Assembly (NCBI RefSeq): GCF_000021725.1
Contig: NC_012115.1
Location: 390,501 to 454,500, forward strand
Direction of reading: 5' to 3'
Length of the DNA: 64,000 nucleotides
Source: Nautilia profundicola AmH
Lineage (GTDB): Bacteria; Campylobacterota; Campylobacteria; Campylobacterales; Nautiliaceae
Numbering within the stretch: the first letter of the stretch is position 1; each line of letters begins with the position of its first letter. The notes under the pieces are model-generated. The model was not told the origin of the DNA. It did no database searches and saw nothing but the letters and a program-made list of their open reading frames with translations. Shown here one piece after another: positions 48,640 to 57,002 of the stretch. The translations under genes were made by a program, and so were the position numbers.

Positions 48640-50362
48640 TTGTTTCCTTTAATTCTTTAAATTCATTTAATAAATCCCTAACAGCCCCGATACCGTTTTG
48701 CCAGAAGTTTTCATCTTCTATATCGACTCCGAACATTTCAAGCTGTTTTTTAGGAGGAAGGCTGCCTCCCTGGGATAGAAATTCTATATATTTTTCTTCA
48801 AAGTTTTCAAAACCGTTTTTGTACAACTTGTAAAGTGTTAGCACCAACAGTTGTGCGTATGAATATGAATAACAGTAAAACGGAGAATGTATAAAGTGAG
48901 GAATATAACTCCACCAAATCTCATAATTTTGTGTAAGAATTACACTTTCACCAAACATTTTTTGGTTTTCTTCCATCCATATTTTGTTGTAATCCTGAGG
49001 TTTGAGTTCATCAGCCGCGTGAACTCTTCTTTCAAAGTTTGTAAATACGATCTGTCTGAAAAGTGTAGCGAAAATATCTTCGAGTTTCCCGGCGTATATT
49101 TCCATAAGCTCGTTTTTCGGGAGCGATTTTTTGAGCTCTTCAAAAAGCAGCATTTCTGCAAAAATACTTGCGGTTTCCGCAGTTGTAAGAGGAGTATCCT
49201 GATTTAGGTATCCTACGTCTTTTGCAAGATATTGATGTATTGCGTGACCGAGTTCATGTGCGAGTGTAAATATATCTCTTCTTTGGTTTGTGTAATTCAA
49301 TAACACATACGGATGGGCGTGAGGTGTAGCCGAATGAGAAAAAGCTCCTCCTCTTTTACCCTGTTTAGGGTATACGTCTATCCAGTTTTCATCAAATGCT
49401 TTTTTTGCGATTTCATAAAATTTGTCCGAGAAGTTTTTAAAAGCGTTAAGGACGGTTTCTTTTGCTTCTTCAAAAGGTATTTCTTCTTGTTTGTCGGTAA
49501 GTTTAATAGGTGCGTATCTGTCATAATCAAACAGCTGATCGTATCCTAAAATCTCTTTTTTAAGATTATAATATTCTTCTACTAAATAGGTGTTTTCGTT
49601 TACGGTTTTTACAAGTGCGTCAACACTTTTTTTGGTAACTTTATTGCTTAGGTGTCTCGGCTCTTCCACGTTATCGTATCCTCTGATATCAATAAAATCG
49701 ATTTTCCAGTCTTTTTTAACCTGATTGTATATGTATGCAAAAAGATCCTGATGAGGTTTGAGTCCGAGTGTGAGAGACACCTGCGCTTTTTTTCTTTCGT
49801 TTCTGTCGGATGAATAGAGTTTGCTGAGTACTTCTTCTTCGCTCAGTTTTTCACCTTTGAAAAAGAATGAAAGTCTGCTTATGTGCTCGTCAAAAAGTCT
49901 TGAAAACGCACTGCCGCTTGTGAGGTCTTTTTTCATTAATATTTTTTCTTCTTTTTCACTCAGTTTATAAGGAGCTTCTTCTTGGAGGTGAATTAAATAA
50001 TATTTATAAACACCGGCATTATCGATAAACTGTTGTTGTTTGTCAATCGGAAGGTATATAAATTCAAGTTCGAACCAAATCAGGTGTTCTTCCGCTTTGT
50101 TTGCAATTTCCTGAAATTTGGCAAGAATACTTCCCTTGCTTGTATCGGTTGCAAATTCAAGATATGCGTAAGTCAGGCTTCTTCCGATATTTTCCCAAAT
50201 TTCTTCGTATTCTTTAAGTACATTTAAAAATTCGTCCGGAGTTAATGTATAAAGTCTGCTTTTATAGTTTTTTTCAAATTCTATTGCTTTAAATTCAGCC
50301 TGTTTTAAAAATTCCTCAGCTTCAGTGAGAGAACTGAATAGCGGTGTTAAATCCCAAGTCAT
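48614..50362 (-). CDS. pepF: Oligoendopeptidase F (M3 metallopeptidase)
   Basis: Cytoplasmic zinc peptidase degrading medium-length peptides. The zinc motif HELGHAIHQ is near residue 370, with the third ligand in ETASIFAEML downstream (Glu), as in M3B peptidases. 582 residues, normal. Preceded after 12 bases by the class IV aminotransferase-like gene. C. jejuni has pepF (Cj1099) beside the uvrD/truB block as well. Confidence 0.93.
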   Translation of the reverse strand: MTWDLTPLFSSLTEAEEFLKQAEFKAIEFEKNYKSRLYTLTPDEFLNVLKEYEEIWENIGRSLTYAYLEFATDTSKGSILAKFQEIANKAEEHLIWFELEFIYLPIDKQQQFIDNAGVYKYYLIHLQEEAPYKLSEKEEKILMKKDLTSGSAFSRLFDEHISRLSFFFKGEKLSEEEVLSKLYSSDRNERKKAQVSLTLGLKPHQDLFAYIYNQVKKDWKIDFIDIRGYDNVEEPRHLSNKVTKKSVDALVKTVNENTYLVEEYYNLKKEILGYDQLFDYDRYAPIKLTDKQEEIPFEEAKETVLNAFKNFSDKFYEIAKKAFDENWIDVYPKQGKRGGAFSHSATPHAHPYVLLNYTNQRRDIFTLAHELGHAIHQYLAKDVGYLNQDTPLTTAETASIFAEMLLFEELKKSLPKNELMEIYAGKLEDIFATLFRQIVFTNFERRVHAADELKPQDYNKIWMEENQKMFGESVILTQNYEIWWSYIPHFIHSPFYCYSYSYAQLLVLTLYKLYKNGFENFEEKYIEFLSQGGSLPPKKQLEMFGVDIEDENFWQNGIGAVRDLLNEFKELKETNDSEPTLF

Positions 50363-50374
50363 TTATACCCTTTT

Positions 50375-50932
50375 TTATACAATTATATCAAAATCATCTA
50401 TTACAAAAAACCCTAAAACTGCGTTAATCATTGCAATTTTTGAAAATGAATTAAGATCTTTTACGTTTATATCAGCGGGTGTGATTTTGTTTTTTATTAA
50501 AAGCTCTTCCCTTTTTGTGCCTTTAAGAAGAGGGGTTTTAGGGGTGATCCACTTTTTACCGTCAAAAAAAGCGAGATTTGAGATTGTTGTGTCCGTTACA
50601 AGAGAGTCTTTGATTATTATTACTTCGTCAAAGCCTTCAGGCTTTAAACTGTTTAAATCTTTTCTGTCGGCATACTTATATGAATAGTCTATATCTGAAT
50701 ACACGACTTTAAACTTTTTAAATTCTCTTTTTTTCAGCTCAAAATATTCAATATTTTCTATATCTTCAGAATATGTGACCCTTACTCTTTTATTCGGTTT
50801 TATTTCAATGTAATCTTTTAAATCAAGCGGTTTTGAATTAAAAAAATCATATCTTGTTTTATTCATTCGCTTGTTGTGAAGATCTAAGTTTTCAATTATA
50901 TCAGTTATTAAAACTGTTTCAATAAACCTCAT
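50375..50932 (-). CDS. Aminodeoxychorismate lyase-like (class IV aminotransferase fold), short
   Basis: 185 residues. The C-terminal part reads like PabC/branched-chain transaminase enzymes: SLVTDTTISNLAFFDGKKWITPKTPLLKGTKREELL (quoted in parts: DTTISNLAFFDGKKW and TPKTPLLKGTKREELL) corresponds to E-x-x-x-SN-F and TP-x-L-x-GxxR. The usual length is about 270, and part of the N-terminal lobe is missing; the fold-type IV lysine is not clearly placed by eye, though K47 or K88 are candidates. With pabB at 53.7 kb, a role in folate p-aminobenzoate synthesis is likely but inferred. Confidence 0.7.
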   Translation of the reverse strand: MRFIETVLITDIIENLDLHNKRMNKTRYDFFNSKPLDLKDYIEIKPNKRVRVTYSEDIENIEYFELKKREFKKFKVVYSDIDYSYKYADRKDLNSLKPEGFDEVIIIKDSLVTDTTISNLAFFDGKKWITPKTPLLKGTKREELLIKNKITPADINVKDLNSFSKIAMINAVLGFFVIDDFDIIV

Positions 50933-50991
50933 TTTAACTCCATTGATTAAAATTTATACAATTATTTTTGATTTTAATATTTTAACTTGGT

Positions 50992-50997
50992 TATAAT
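50992..50997 (+). promoter_or_regulatory. -10 element of glnA
   Basis: TATAAT 28 bases before the glnA ATG; no -35 evident, T-rich upstream. Confidence 0.55.
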
Positions 50998-51024
50998 TAT
51001 TTCAAATTTTTAAAAGGAGAGCAA

Positions 51025-52467
51025 ATGACTGCAAAAGAATTCTTACAAGAATGTAGAGAAAAAGAGATTGAATTTATTGATTTTAGATTTACTGATATTA
51101 AAGGGGTATGGCATCACGTAACATATGATATCGATGCTATGGATGAAGAAGTACTTGCAAACGGAATTCCATTTGACGGTAGTTCAATTCCTGCATGGCA
51201 GCCGATTAACGAATCTGATATGATTTTAAAACCTGACTTTGAAATAGGAACTCACTTCGTAGATCCTTTCACAGCTGATCCAACAATGGTAGTATTCTGT
51301 GACGTTTACAACACTGACGGAACTCCGTATGAAAAATGTCCAAGAAGCATCGCTAAAAAAGCGCTTAAATATATGGATGAACTTGGGATCGGTGACGTTG
51401 CATATTTCGGACCTGAAAACGAATTTTTCGTATTTGACAACGTTGTAATCAGAGACGATATCAACTCTCAATGTTATGAAGTTGATTCAAGCGAAGGTGT
51501 ATGGAACGATTACGCAGACTGGGGAGATGAACTAAACATCGGACACAGACCGAGAACTAAAGGCGGATACTTCCCTGTAGCTCCAACTGATACAATGGTT
51601 GATTTAAGAGCTGAAATGGTAAAAGTACTTAAAGAGGTAGGTCTTGAAACATTCGTTGTTCACCACGAAGTTGCTCAGGCTCAGGGTGAAATCGGTGTTA
51701 AATTCGGAACACTTGTAGAAGCTGCCGACAACGTTCAAAAACTTAAATACGTAGTAAAAATGGTAGCTCACCTAAACGGTAAAACAGCTACATTCATGCC
51801 AAAACCATTATACGGTGACAACGGTAACGGAATGCATACTCACCAGTCAATCTGGAAAGACGGTAAAAATATGTTCTACGATCCAAACGGATACGCAAAC
51901 CTAAGCGATGTTGCTAAAAAATACATTGCAGGTGTATTTGCTCACGCTGATGCTGTAGCTGCATTTACAAACGCGTCAATGAACTCTTACAAAAGACTTC
52001 AGCCAGGATTTGAAGCTCCAAACATTTTAGCATACAGCGCTAAAAACAGAAGTGCAAGCTGTAGAATTCCGTTCGGTGCGGGTGAAAAATCTGTAAGAAC
52101 TGAGTTCAGATTCCCTGATTCAACTGCAAACCCTTATTTAGCGTTTACTGTAATGCTACTTGCAGGGCTTGACGGAATTAAAAACAACCTTGAAATTTAT
52201 GAAGCGGCTAAAGAACCGTTAAACGAAGATCTTTTCGAACTTACTCTTGATGAAATTAAAGAAAGAGGAATCAGAACGCTTCCTGCTACACTCAGAGAAG
52301 CTATTTATGCTGTTGAAGATGAATTAAAAGATCCAAACAGCTTCCTAAAACCTGTATTAACAGATGAATTTATCAAAACATACATCGATTACAAATACGA
52401 AACAGAAATTATCCCTGTTGAAGGAAGACCGCATCCGTATGAATTTATAACTTCATACTCTTGCTAA
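51025..52467 (+). CDS. glnA: Glutamine synthetase, type I
   Basis: Makes glutamine from glutamate, ammonia and ATP. 480 residues with the FDGSSI loop, the metal-site glutamates in ENEFFVFD and [27 protein letters not shown], and NRSASCRIP. The adenylylation tyrosine of enterobacterial enzymes (in NLYDLPPE) is replaced by F404 (in [11 protein letters not shown]), so regulation by GlnE is not expected. The type is GSI-beta-like in length. AAAGGAGAGC precedes the ATG. Confidence 0.96.
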   Translation: MTAKEFLQECREKEIEFIDFRFTDIKGVWHHVTYDIDAMDEEVLANGIPFDGSSIPAWQPINESDMILKPDFEIGTHFVDPFTADPTMVVFCDVYNTDGTPYEKCPRSIAKKALKYMDELGIGDVAYFGPENEFFVFDNVVIRDDINSQCYEVDSSEGVWNDYADWGDELNIGHRPRTKGGYFPVAPTDTMVDLRAEMVKVLKEVGLETFVVHHEVAQAQGEIGVKFGTLVEAADNVQKLKYVVKMVAHLNGKTATFMPKPLYGDNGNGMHTHQSIWKDGKNMFYDPNGYANLSDVAKKYIAGVFAHADAVAAFTNASMNSYKRLQPGFEAPNILAYSAKNRSASCRIPFGAGEKSVRTEFRFPDSTANPYLAFTVMLLAGLDGIKNNLEIYEAAKEPLNEDLFELTLDEIKERGIRTLPATLREAIYAVEDELKDPNSFLKPVLTDEFIKTYIDYKYETEIIPVEGRPHPYEFITSYSC

Positions 52468-52503
52468 TTTTTCAAAATTTTCTCCCCCTTTTTCTTTTTG
52501 TGA

Positions 52504-52509
52504 TATAAT
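52504..52509 (+). promoter_or_regulatory. -10 element of the double-receiver GGDEF gene
   Basis: TATAAT preceded by TGTGA, 22 bases before the ATG. Confidence 0.5.
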
Positions 52510-52531
52510 AATCCGTTTAAAAGGGGGTTTT

Positions 52532-53734
52532 ATGAAAATTTTAATTGTAGAAGATAGTGAAATCTACAGGAAACTCTTAAAAAAAAATATTGATAAATAT
52601 CTTGTTTTTGCAAGATGCGATATTGTAAAAAACTTTGAAGAATTGAAAAAGTTACAAAACCTTCAAGAATACGATCTTTTTTTATGTGATTATTTGCTTC
52701 CGGACTCTATAAATGCTGAACATATTAAATATATTTTAAAGTTTTCTTCAAATATAATTGTTATGACTCAGTTTGAAAAAGAATTTATTAATTCTGATTT
52801 AGAAGAAAAAGTAATAGATTTTATCGTAAAAGATGATTTTCATACTATAGATTATCTGATAAGATTTATAAAACATTTATATAGAAACAGACAAGTTAAA
52901 GTTTTAATAGTGGACAAAGATAAAAATATTTTAGATTTAGAAAAACGTATATTAAATAAAATCAATATAAACGTCATCCAAGCACAAGACGGGTTAGAAG
53001 CGCTTGAAAAACTTAAAACAAACAGTATAGATTTGATTCTTACAGATTTAATTATGCCGAAAATGGACGGCCAAGAACTTCTTTTGGCTGTGCGTGAAAA
53101 ATATAATATGACTGAACTACCTGTAATTGTGTTGTCTTCAGATACACAAACAGATAAATTTTTGAAAACTCTTAAATTGGGAGCAAATGATTTTTTAGGC
53201 AAACCTTTTTTAAAAGAAGAGCTGATATTAAGGGTTAATAATTTATTAGAGATTTGTGAAAATATAAAAAAAGTAAAAAGGCAGCTTCAAATTGATCCTT
53301 TGACCGGTGCTTATAATAGGATGTTTTTAGAAGGTAGTTTGGAAAATATTTTTAATATAAATGAAAAGAAATCTATCGTAATGATTGATATTGATCATTT
53401 TAAAAAAATAAATGATACATATGGACATCAAATAGGTGATGAAATTTTGATACATTTCGTAAACACCATTAAAAACACAATAAGAAAATCGGACTTGCTT
53501 ATTAGATACGGAGGAGAAGAGTTTATGCTTTATATGCCCGATACTACAAAAGAAGAAGCTATGATTGTAATGTATAAGATAAGAAAAAACCTCAGACCTT
53601 GTAATGGTATAAAATATTCTTTCTCCGCCGGAATAGCAGATGAAGGCGAAACACTTGCGGAAATGGTAAAAATTGCCGATAGAAGGCTTTATAAAGCAAA
53701 ATATGAAGGAAGAAATAAAATAATAGCTAATTAG
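52532..53734 (+). CDS. Response regulator with two receiver domains and GGDEF diguanylate cyclase output
   Basis: 400 residues. REC1 about 1-115, with phospho-acceptor D53 (LCDYLLPD) and K100; REC2 about 121-240, with D172 (LTDLIMPKMDG) and K224; GGDEF about 255-400 with active GGEEF at 327-331. An RxxD inhibition site (R318-D321) lies five residues before it, so product inhibition is likely. The architecture resembles PleD. REC1 has normal acidic residues (E7, D8), so both receivers may be phosphorylated. No histidine kinase gene is adjacent. Convergent with pabB, overlapping by eight bases. Confidence 0.92.
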   Translation: MKILIVEDSEIYRKLLKKNIDKYLVFARCDIVKNFEELKKLQNLQEYDLFLCDYLLPDSINAEHIKYILKFSSNIIVMTQFEKEFINSDLEEKVIDFIVKDDFHTIDYLIRFIKHLYRNRQVKVLIVDKDKNILDLEKRILNKININVIQAQDGLEALEKLKTNSIDLILTDLIMPKMDGQELLLAVREKYNMTELPVIVLSSDTQTDKFLKTLKLGANDFLGKPFLKEELILRVNNLLEICENIKKVKRQLQIDPLTGAYNRMFLEGSLENIFNINEKKSIVMIDIDHFKKINDTYGHQIGDEILIHFVNTIKNTIRKSDLLIRYGGEEFMLYMPDTTKEEAMIVMYKIRKNLRPCNGIKYSFSAGIADEGETLAEMVKIADRRLYKAKYEGRNKIIAN

Positions 53735-54686
53735 GTATATATACTTTTTTTATCAATTCATCATATTCGTCTTTAATATTACTGTCTATTGTAATTCCTC
53801 CTCCGCTTTTATAGATGTAGTTGTAAACTTGTGAAGTGGATAAGTGGTGAAGTTGTGAAGGTGTGTTGTTAGGATTTTCTATGTATCTTATTATTACGGC
53901 ACTGTCAAGAAAGGTTTTTTCATCGGTAATACCGAATATTCCCGTATAAAAACCTCTTTCATAATTCTCCGCTTTTTTTATTATTTCTACGGTTTTTTTC
54001 TTTGGAGTTCCCGTAATTGAACCGGCAGGAAGCATCTGTTTTATAAGTTCAAGCCAGTTATAGTGCCAATTGTTGGGAAGGGTTGCTTCTATTTCACTGC
54101 TTACTTGCAGCAGTTCTTTGTCACCTGCTTTAATTTTATCAATAAATCGGAATTTGTTTACTTTTACGTTGTATCCTATAATTCCCAAATCGTTTCTTAA
54201 AAGATCCACCACCATCGTATGTTCGGCCATTTCTTTAATGTTTGAAAGTATTTTTTCTTTCGCATTTGGGATTGAAGCGTCGATTGTCCCTTTCATTGGA
54301 TATGTGGATATTTTGTTGTTTTGTATTTTGACAAACCTCTCAGGGGAAAAGCAGACGAACTTGTTTTTGAAATAGAGCTTAAACTGTGCGTTTGATGATG
54401 AAAAAATTTCTAACAAGTCGCAGTTTGTTTCGATCTTTGTAGGGAATGTTAAATTTAAAAGGTATGTGTTTCCTTTTTTTATTTCTTCGATAATAAATTC
54501 AAACGCATTTTGATATCGCTTAAAAGGTATTGGCTTTTTATTTAATATTTTACATTTTTTATTGTTTTTAAAATTATGATTGGAAAAAGAAGGAAAAGAA
54601 AAATATACTTCTTTTAATTTATCAACTTCCTCAATATAACTGTTTCCGTCAAAATCGATTAAAAAGAACTTTAAATTTTTTATCAT
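53727..54686 (-). CDS. pabB: Aminodeoxychorismate synthase component I (PabB-like), with octamer insertion
   Basis: Converts chorismate to aminodeoxychorismate with an amidotransferase partner. Chorismate-binding fold of 319 residues: EHTMVVDLLRNDLG, PAGSITGTPKKKTVEII and YERGFYTGIFGI are characteristic. It lacks the N-terminal domain of larger PabB/TrpE. Residues about 275-288 (in NTPSQLHHLSTSQVYN) are encoded by five 8-base units at 53823-53862, between a strand ending in IIRYIE and the conserved SGGGITIDS, in place of a short turn; so the repeat was tolerated in a surface loop. It lies three bases after pyrB. Confidence 0.87.
   Translation of the reverse strand: MIKNLKFFLIDFDGNSYIEEVDKLKEVYFSFPSFSNHNFKNNKKCKILNKKPIPFKRYQNAFEFIIEEIKKGNTYLLNLTFPTKIETNCDLLEIFSSSNAQFKLYFKNKFVCFSPERFVKIQNNKISTYPMKGTIDASIPNAKEKILSNIKEMAEHTMVVDLLRNDLGIIGYNVKVNKFRFIDKIKAGDKELLQVSSEIEATLPNNWHYNWLELIKQMLPAGSITGTPKKKTVEIIKKAENYERGFYTGIFGITDEKTFLDSAVIIRYIENPNNTPSQLHHLSTSQVYNYIYKSGGGITIDSNIKDEYDELIKKVYIPN
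53823..53862 (-). repeat. Octamer block inside pabB coding sequence
   Basis: GTAAACTT-GTGAAGTG-GATAAGTG-GTGAAGTT-GTGAAGGT: five 8-base units, same family as 28.4 and 56.9 kb; 40 bases are not a multiple of three, so frame was restored by flanking change or insertion size. Confidence 0.8.
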
Positions 54687-54689
54687 ATG

Positions 54690-55571
54690 TTATTTCGAAT
54701 CACCTAAAAGATGTTTTAATATTGCCATTCTGACAGCTACACCGTTTTTTACCTGTTCTAAAACGAGACATCTTTCATCATCCATTATTTCATCGTCAAG
54801 GTCAATGTTTCTATGTACAGGACCGGGATGCATAACAAAAATATCTTTGTTTCCTATTAATTTTTTGGTAACTTTGAAGTTTTGCGCGTAATCCTGAAGT
54901 GAAGAAAAAGTCGGATTTTTATGTCTTTCAGTCTGGGTTCTCAGACTTATTACGGCATCTGCAAAATCTATGGCTTCTTTTAGACTGTTTGTAGTAGGGA
55001 AATGAGTTTGAGGTAAAAACTGAGGAGGCCCTACAAGCAGTACTTTTGCTCCGAATCTTGTAAAAAGTTCAATATCGCTGTTTGCAACACGTGAGTTTCT
55101 TATATCTCCGATAATGGCTATTTTTTTACCTTCTAAACTGCCCCATTTCTGCATAAGTGTAAAAAGATCTAAAAGCCCCTGCGTAGGGTGCTGATGTGCC
55201 CCGTCTCCTGCGTTTATAATAGAGCATTTTACGTATTTTGAAAGAATTTTAGGCACTCCCGCACGGTTGTGTCTTACAATGATTGCGTCAGGTCCCATTG
55301 CGTCAAGGTTTGCAGCCGTGTCAAAAAGCGTTTCGCCTTTGCTGGTCGAACTTCTTGCAACATCAAGATTGACAACGTCGGCTCCCAGTCTTTTAGCCGC
55401 TATTTCAAAACTGCTTCTTGTTCTTGTGGAGTTTTCGAAAAATATATTGATAATAAGTTTTCCGTTTAAGTCGTCTCTTTTTTTAAAATCCAAGAAATTT
55501 TTTGCGTATGAGAAGATTTGTAATATCTCTTCTTTACTTAAATCCGCAGTATGGGTTAAATGTTTTGACAT
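54690..55571 (-). CDS. pyrB: Aspartate carbamoyltransferase, catalytic chain
   Basis: First committed step of pyrimidine synthesis. The carbamoyl phosphate site [25 protein letters not shown] and [10 protein letters not shown] are present. 293 residues. No regulatory chain (pyrI) is adjacent, as in other Campylobacterota. Divergent from the 32-codon membrane peptide gene; followed by pabB. Confidence 0.96.
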   Translation of the reverse strand: MSKHLTHTADLSKEEILQIFSYAKNFLDFKKRDDLNGKLIINIFFENSTRTRSSFEIAAKRLGADVVNLDVARSSTSKGETLFDTAANLDAMGPDAIIVRHNRAGVPKILSKYVKCSIINAGDGAHQHPTQGLLDLFTLMQKWGSLEGKKIAIIGDIRNSRVANSDIELFTRFGAKVLLVGPPQFLPQTHFPTTNSLKEAIDFADAVISLRTQTERHKNPTFSSLQDYAQNFKVTKKLIGNKDIFVMHPGPVHRNIDLDDEIMDDERCLVLEQVKNGVAVRMAILKHLLGDSK

Positions 55572-55586
55572 TTAATTCCTTTTTTG

Positions 55587-55592
55587 TATAAT
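55587..55592 (+). promoter_or_regulatory. -10 element of the small membrane peptide gene
   Basis: TATAAT (with TTTTG before it), 32 bases before the ATG at 55624. Confidence 0.55.
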
Positions 55593-55623
55593 TTTACTAT
55601 ATTTCAAAAAAAAAGGAGAAAAA

Positions 55624-55722
55624 ATGGGATTCGGAACAATCTTAGCGGCTTCATTTATTACAACATTTGCTTTCATAGGGTTAGTATATTACTTCATGAT
55701 GAATGCAGGAGCTGAAGCTTAA
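55624..55722 (+). CDS. 32-residue single-span membrane peptide
   Basis: Starts at ATG 55624 after AAAAGGAG with five-base spacing, and has its own -10 box. The product, MGFGTILAASFITTFAFIG followed by LVYYFMMNAGAEA, is a single hydrophobic helix (about residues 4-25) with a short polar tail. Its codons, ribosome binding site and promoter look like those of real genes, while it is too short for usual ORF calling. Such peptides often are small subunits of respiratory or transport complexes (CydX, KdpF-like), but no family is recognised. The stop overlaps the convergent cmoB end by four bases. Confidence 0.7.
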   Translation: MGFGTILAASFITTFAFIGLVYYFMMNAGAEA

Positions 55723-56621
55723 TTTTTAAGCTTTAAATAAACTCTTAAAGGTGGAGGATAGCCTTCCACTGTTTTCGTTAAATCTTCATTTAAGAAATTG
55801 TTTAAACTTTCGCCTTCTATCCAGTCTGTTTTGCGTTGTTCTTCTAAATCTGTATAACGCTTTCCTATAAATTTAACGTCTTTAAATTTAGCTTTTTCTA
55901 TCCAATTGTAAAGCGCTTTTAATGTAGGTATAAAATATACGTTTTTCATTTTTTGATATCTGACAGGGCATAGGGCTATTTCTTCATCACCTTCAATTAT
56001 TAACGTATCAAGAATAACTTCTCCCCCAGGGTTTAATCCTGCTTTTAATTCTTTAAGCATAGTTATCGGGTCGGGTCTGTGGTAAAGAACACCAAGGCAG
56101 AAGATTGTATCGAATTTTTTATCGTAAAAAGGTATATGCTCGACTCCAAGGAGTTTGTATTCGATATCGCTTTTAATAAAATTGTTTATAAATTCGAATT
56201 GCAGGTTGAAAAGTGCACTCGGATCGAATCCCGTAATGCTTTTCGGATTCATTTCAAGCATTCTGAACATATAATACCCGTTGTTACATCCTACGTCTAA
56301 AACATCTTTGTTTTCAAGATTTATGTGAGGTTTGATTATATTCCATTTGATAAAACTTCTCCATTCAGTGTCTATAAAGAGGTCGTTTATTTTAAAAGGG
56401 CCTTTTCTCCATGGTTTTAGCATTTTAGCTATTTGTTCTATTTCTTTTAATTTTTCTTTATTTTCATCAAGAGTTATTTCTATTATGTCATTTAATTTGA
56501 CATTTTTAACATTTAATTGTTTATTTTCTATTTGCCATTGAACAATTTTTTCATAGATTGGTTTTATGTTTTTCCATTCAAACCATTTTTGACGCTCTTT
56601 TAAAACTTTGTTTATATCCAT
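55719..56621 (-). CDS. cmoB: tRNA U34 carboxymethyltransferase CmoB
   Basis: Transfers a carboxymethyl group from carboxy-SAM to 5-hydroxyuridine 34 of tRNAs. RKGPFKINDLFIDTEWRS is the family N-terminal block; the SAM loop is VLDVGCNNGYYMFRML; VEHIPFYDKKFDTIFCLGVLYHR, quoted as VEHIPFYDKKFD and TIFCLGVLYHR, is also typical. 300 residues. No cmoA in the window. Confidence 0.93.
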   Translation of the reverse strand: MDINKVLKERQKWFEWKNIKPIYEKIVQWQIENKQLNVKNVKLNDIIEITLDENKEKLKEIEQIAKMLKPWRKGPFKINDLFIDTEWRSFIKWNIIKPHINLENKDVLDVGCNNGYYMFRMLEMNPKSITGFDPSALFNLQFEFINNFIKSDIEYKLLGVEHIPFYDKKFDTIFCLGVLYHRPDPITMLKELKAGLNPGGEVILDTLIIEGDEEIALCPVRYQKMKNVYFIPTLKALYNWIEKAKFKDVKFIGKRYTDLEEQRKTDWIEGESLNNFLNEDLTKTVEGYPPPLRVYLKLKN

Positions 56622-56636
56622 TTTCTCCCTTTATTT

Positions 56637-56668
56637 CCTTCACCACTTACCAATTTCACTACTTATCC
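56637..56668. repeat. 8-base unit repeat, left side of the small lipoprotein gene
   Basis: CTTCACCA/CTTACCAA/TTTCACTA/CTTATCC-type units; complement of the block at 56923-56962 on the other side of the lipoprotein gene. Confidence 0.6.
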
Positions 56669-56677
56669 ATTTATTTA

Positions 56678-56890
56678 TCAGTTACAGTCCAGACAAACAG
56701 GCGGCAGTTCTTTTTTGTCTTTTTTAGAATCGAAATTATACACGTTATTGTCACATTTTTCATGATATACGCCGTAATAATCATAATATTCATGACATTC
56801 AGGATAATATTTAAGTGAAACGCCTTTTTTATTAACACAACCGATAAAAAAAAGTGGTATGATAATTAATAAGAATTTTAAATATTTCAT
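56678..56890 (-). CDS. Small lipoprotein, unknown function
   Basis: 70 residues with a lipobox (FFIGC, lipidated Cys about residue 18). The mature part is rich in Tyr and Cys (ECHEYYDYYGVYHEKCDN, then PVCLDCN) with four further cysteines, suggesting disulfides or metal or haem contact. The gene is alone and is flanked by inverted octamer repeat blocks. No family recognised. Confidence 0.6.
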   Translation of the reverse strand: MKYLKFLLIIIPLFFIGCVNKKGVSLKYYPECHEYYDYYGVYHEKCDNNVYNFDSKKDKKELPPVCLDCN

Positions 56891-56922
56891 AAAAGGCCTT
56901 TTTGTTAAATTATATCTAAAAA

Positions 56923-56962
56923 GTAGTTAAGTGGTGAAGTGGATAAGTTGTGAAGTTGTGAA
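56923..56962. repeat. Five octamer units before the M20 peptidase gene
   Basis: AGTAGTTA-AGTGGTGA-AGTGGATA-AGTTGTGA-AGTTGTGA. Followed by AGG and a purine-rich stretch up to the ATG at 57003. Confidence 0.8.
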
Positions 56963-57002
56963 GGAAAGAAGTTAAGAAAAGAAAAAGATAAAAAGGAAAA
57001 AG

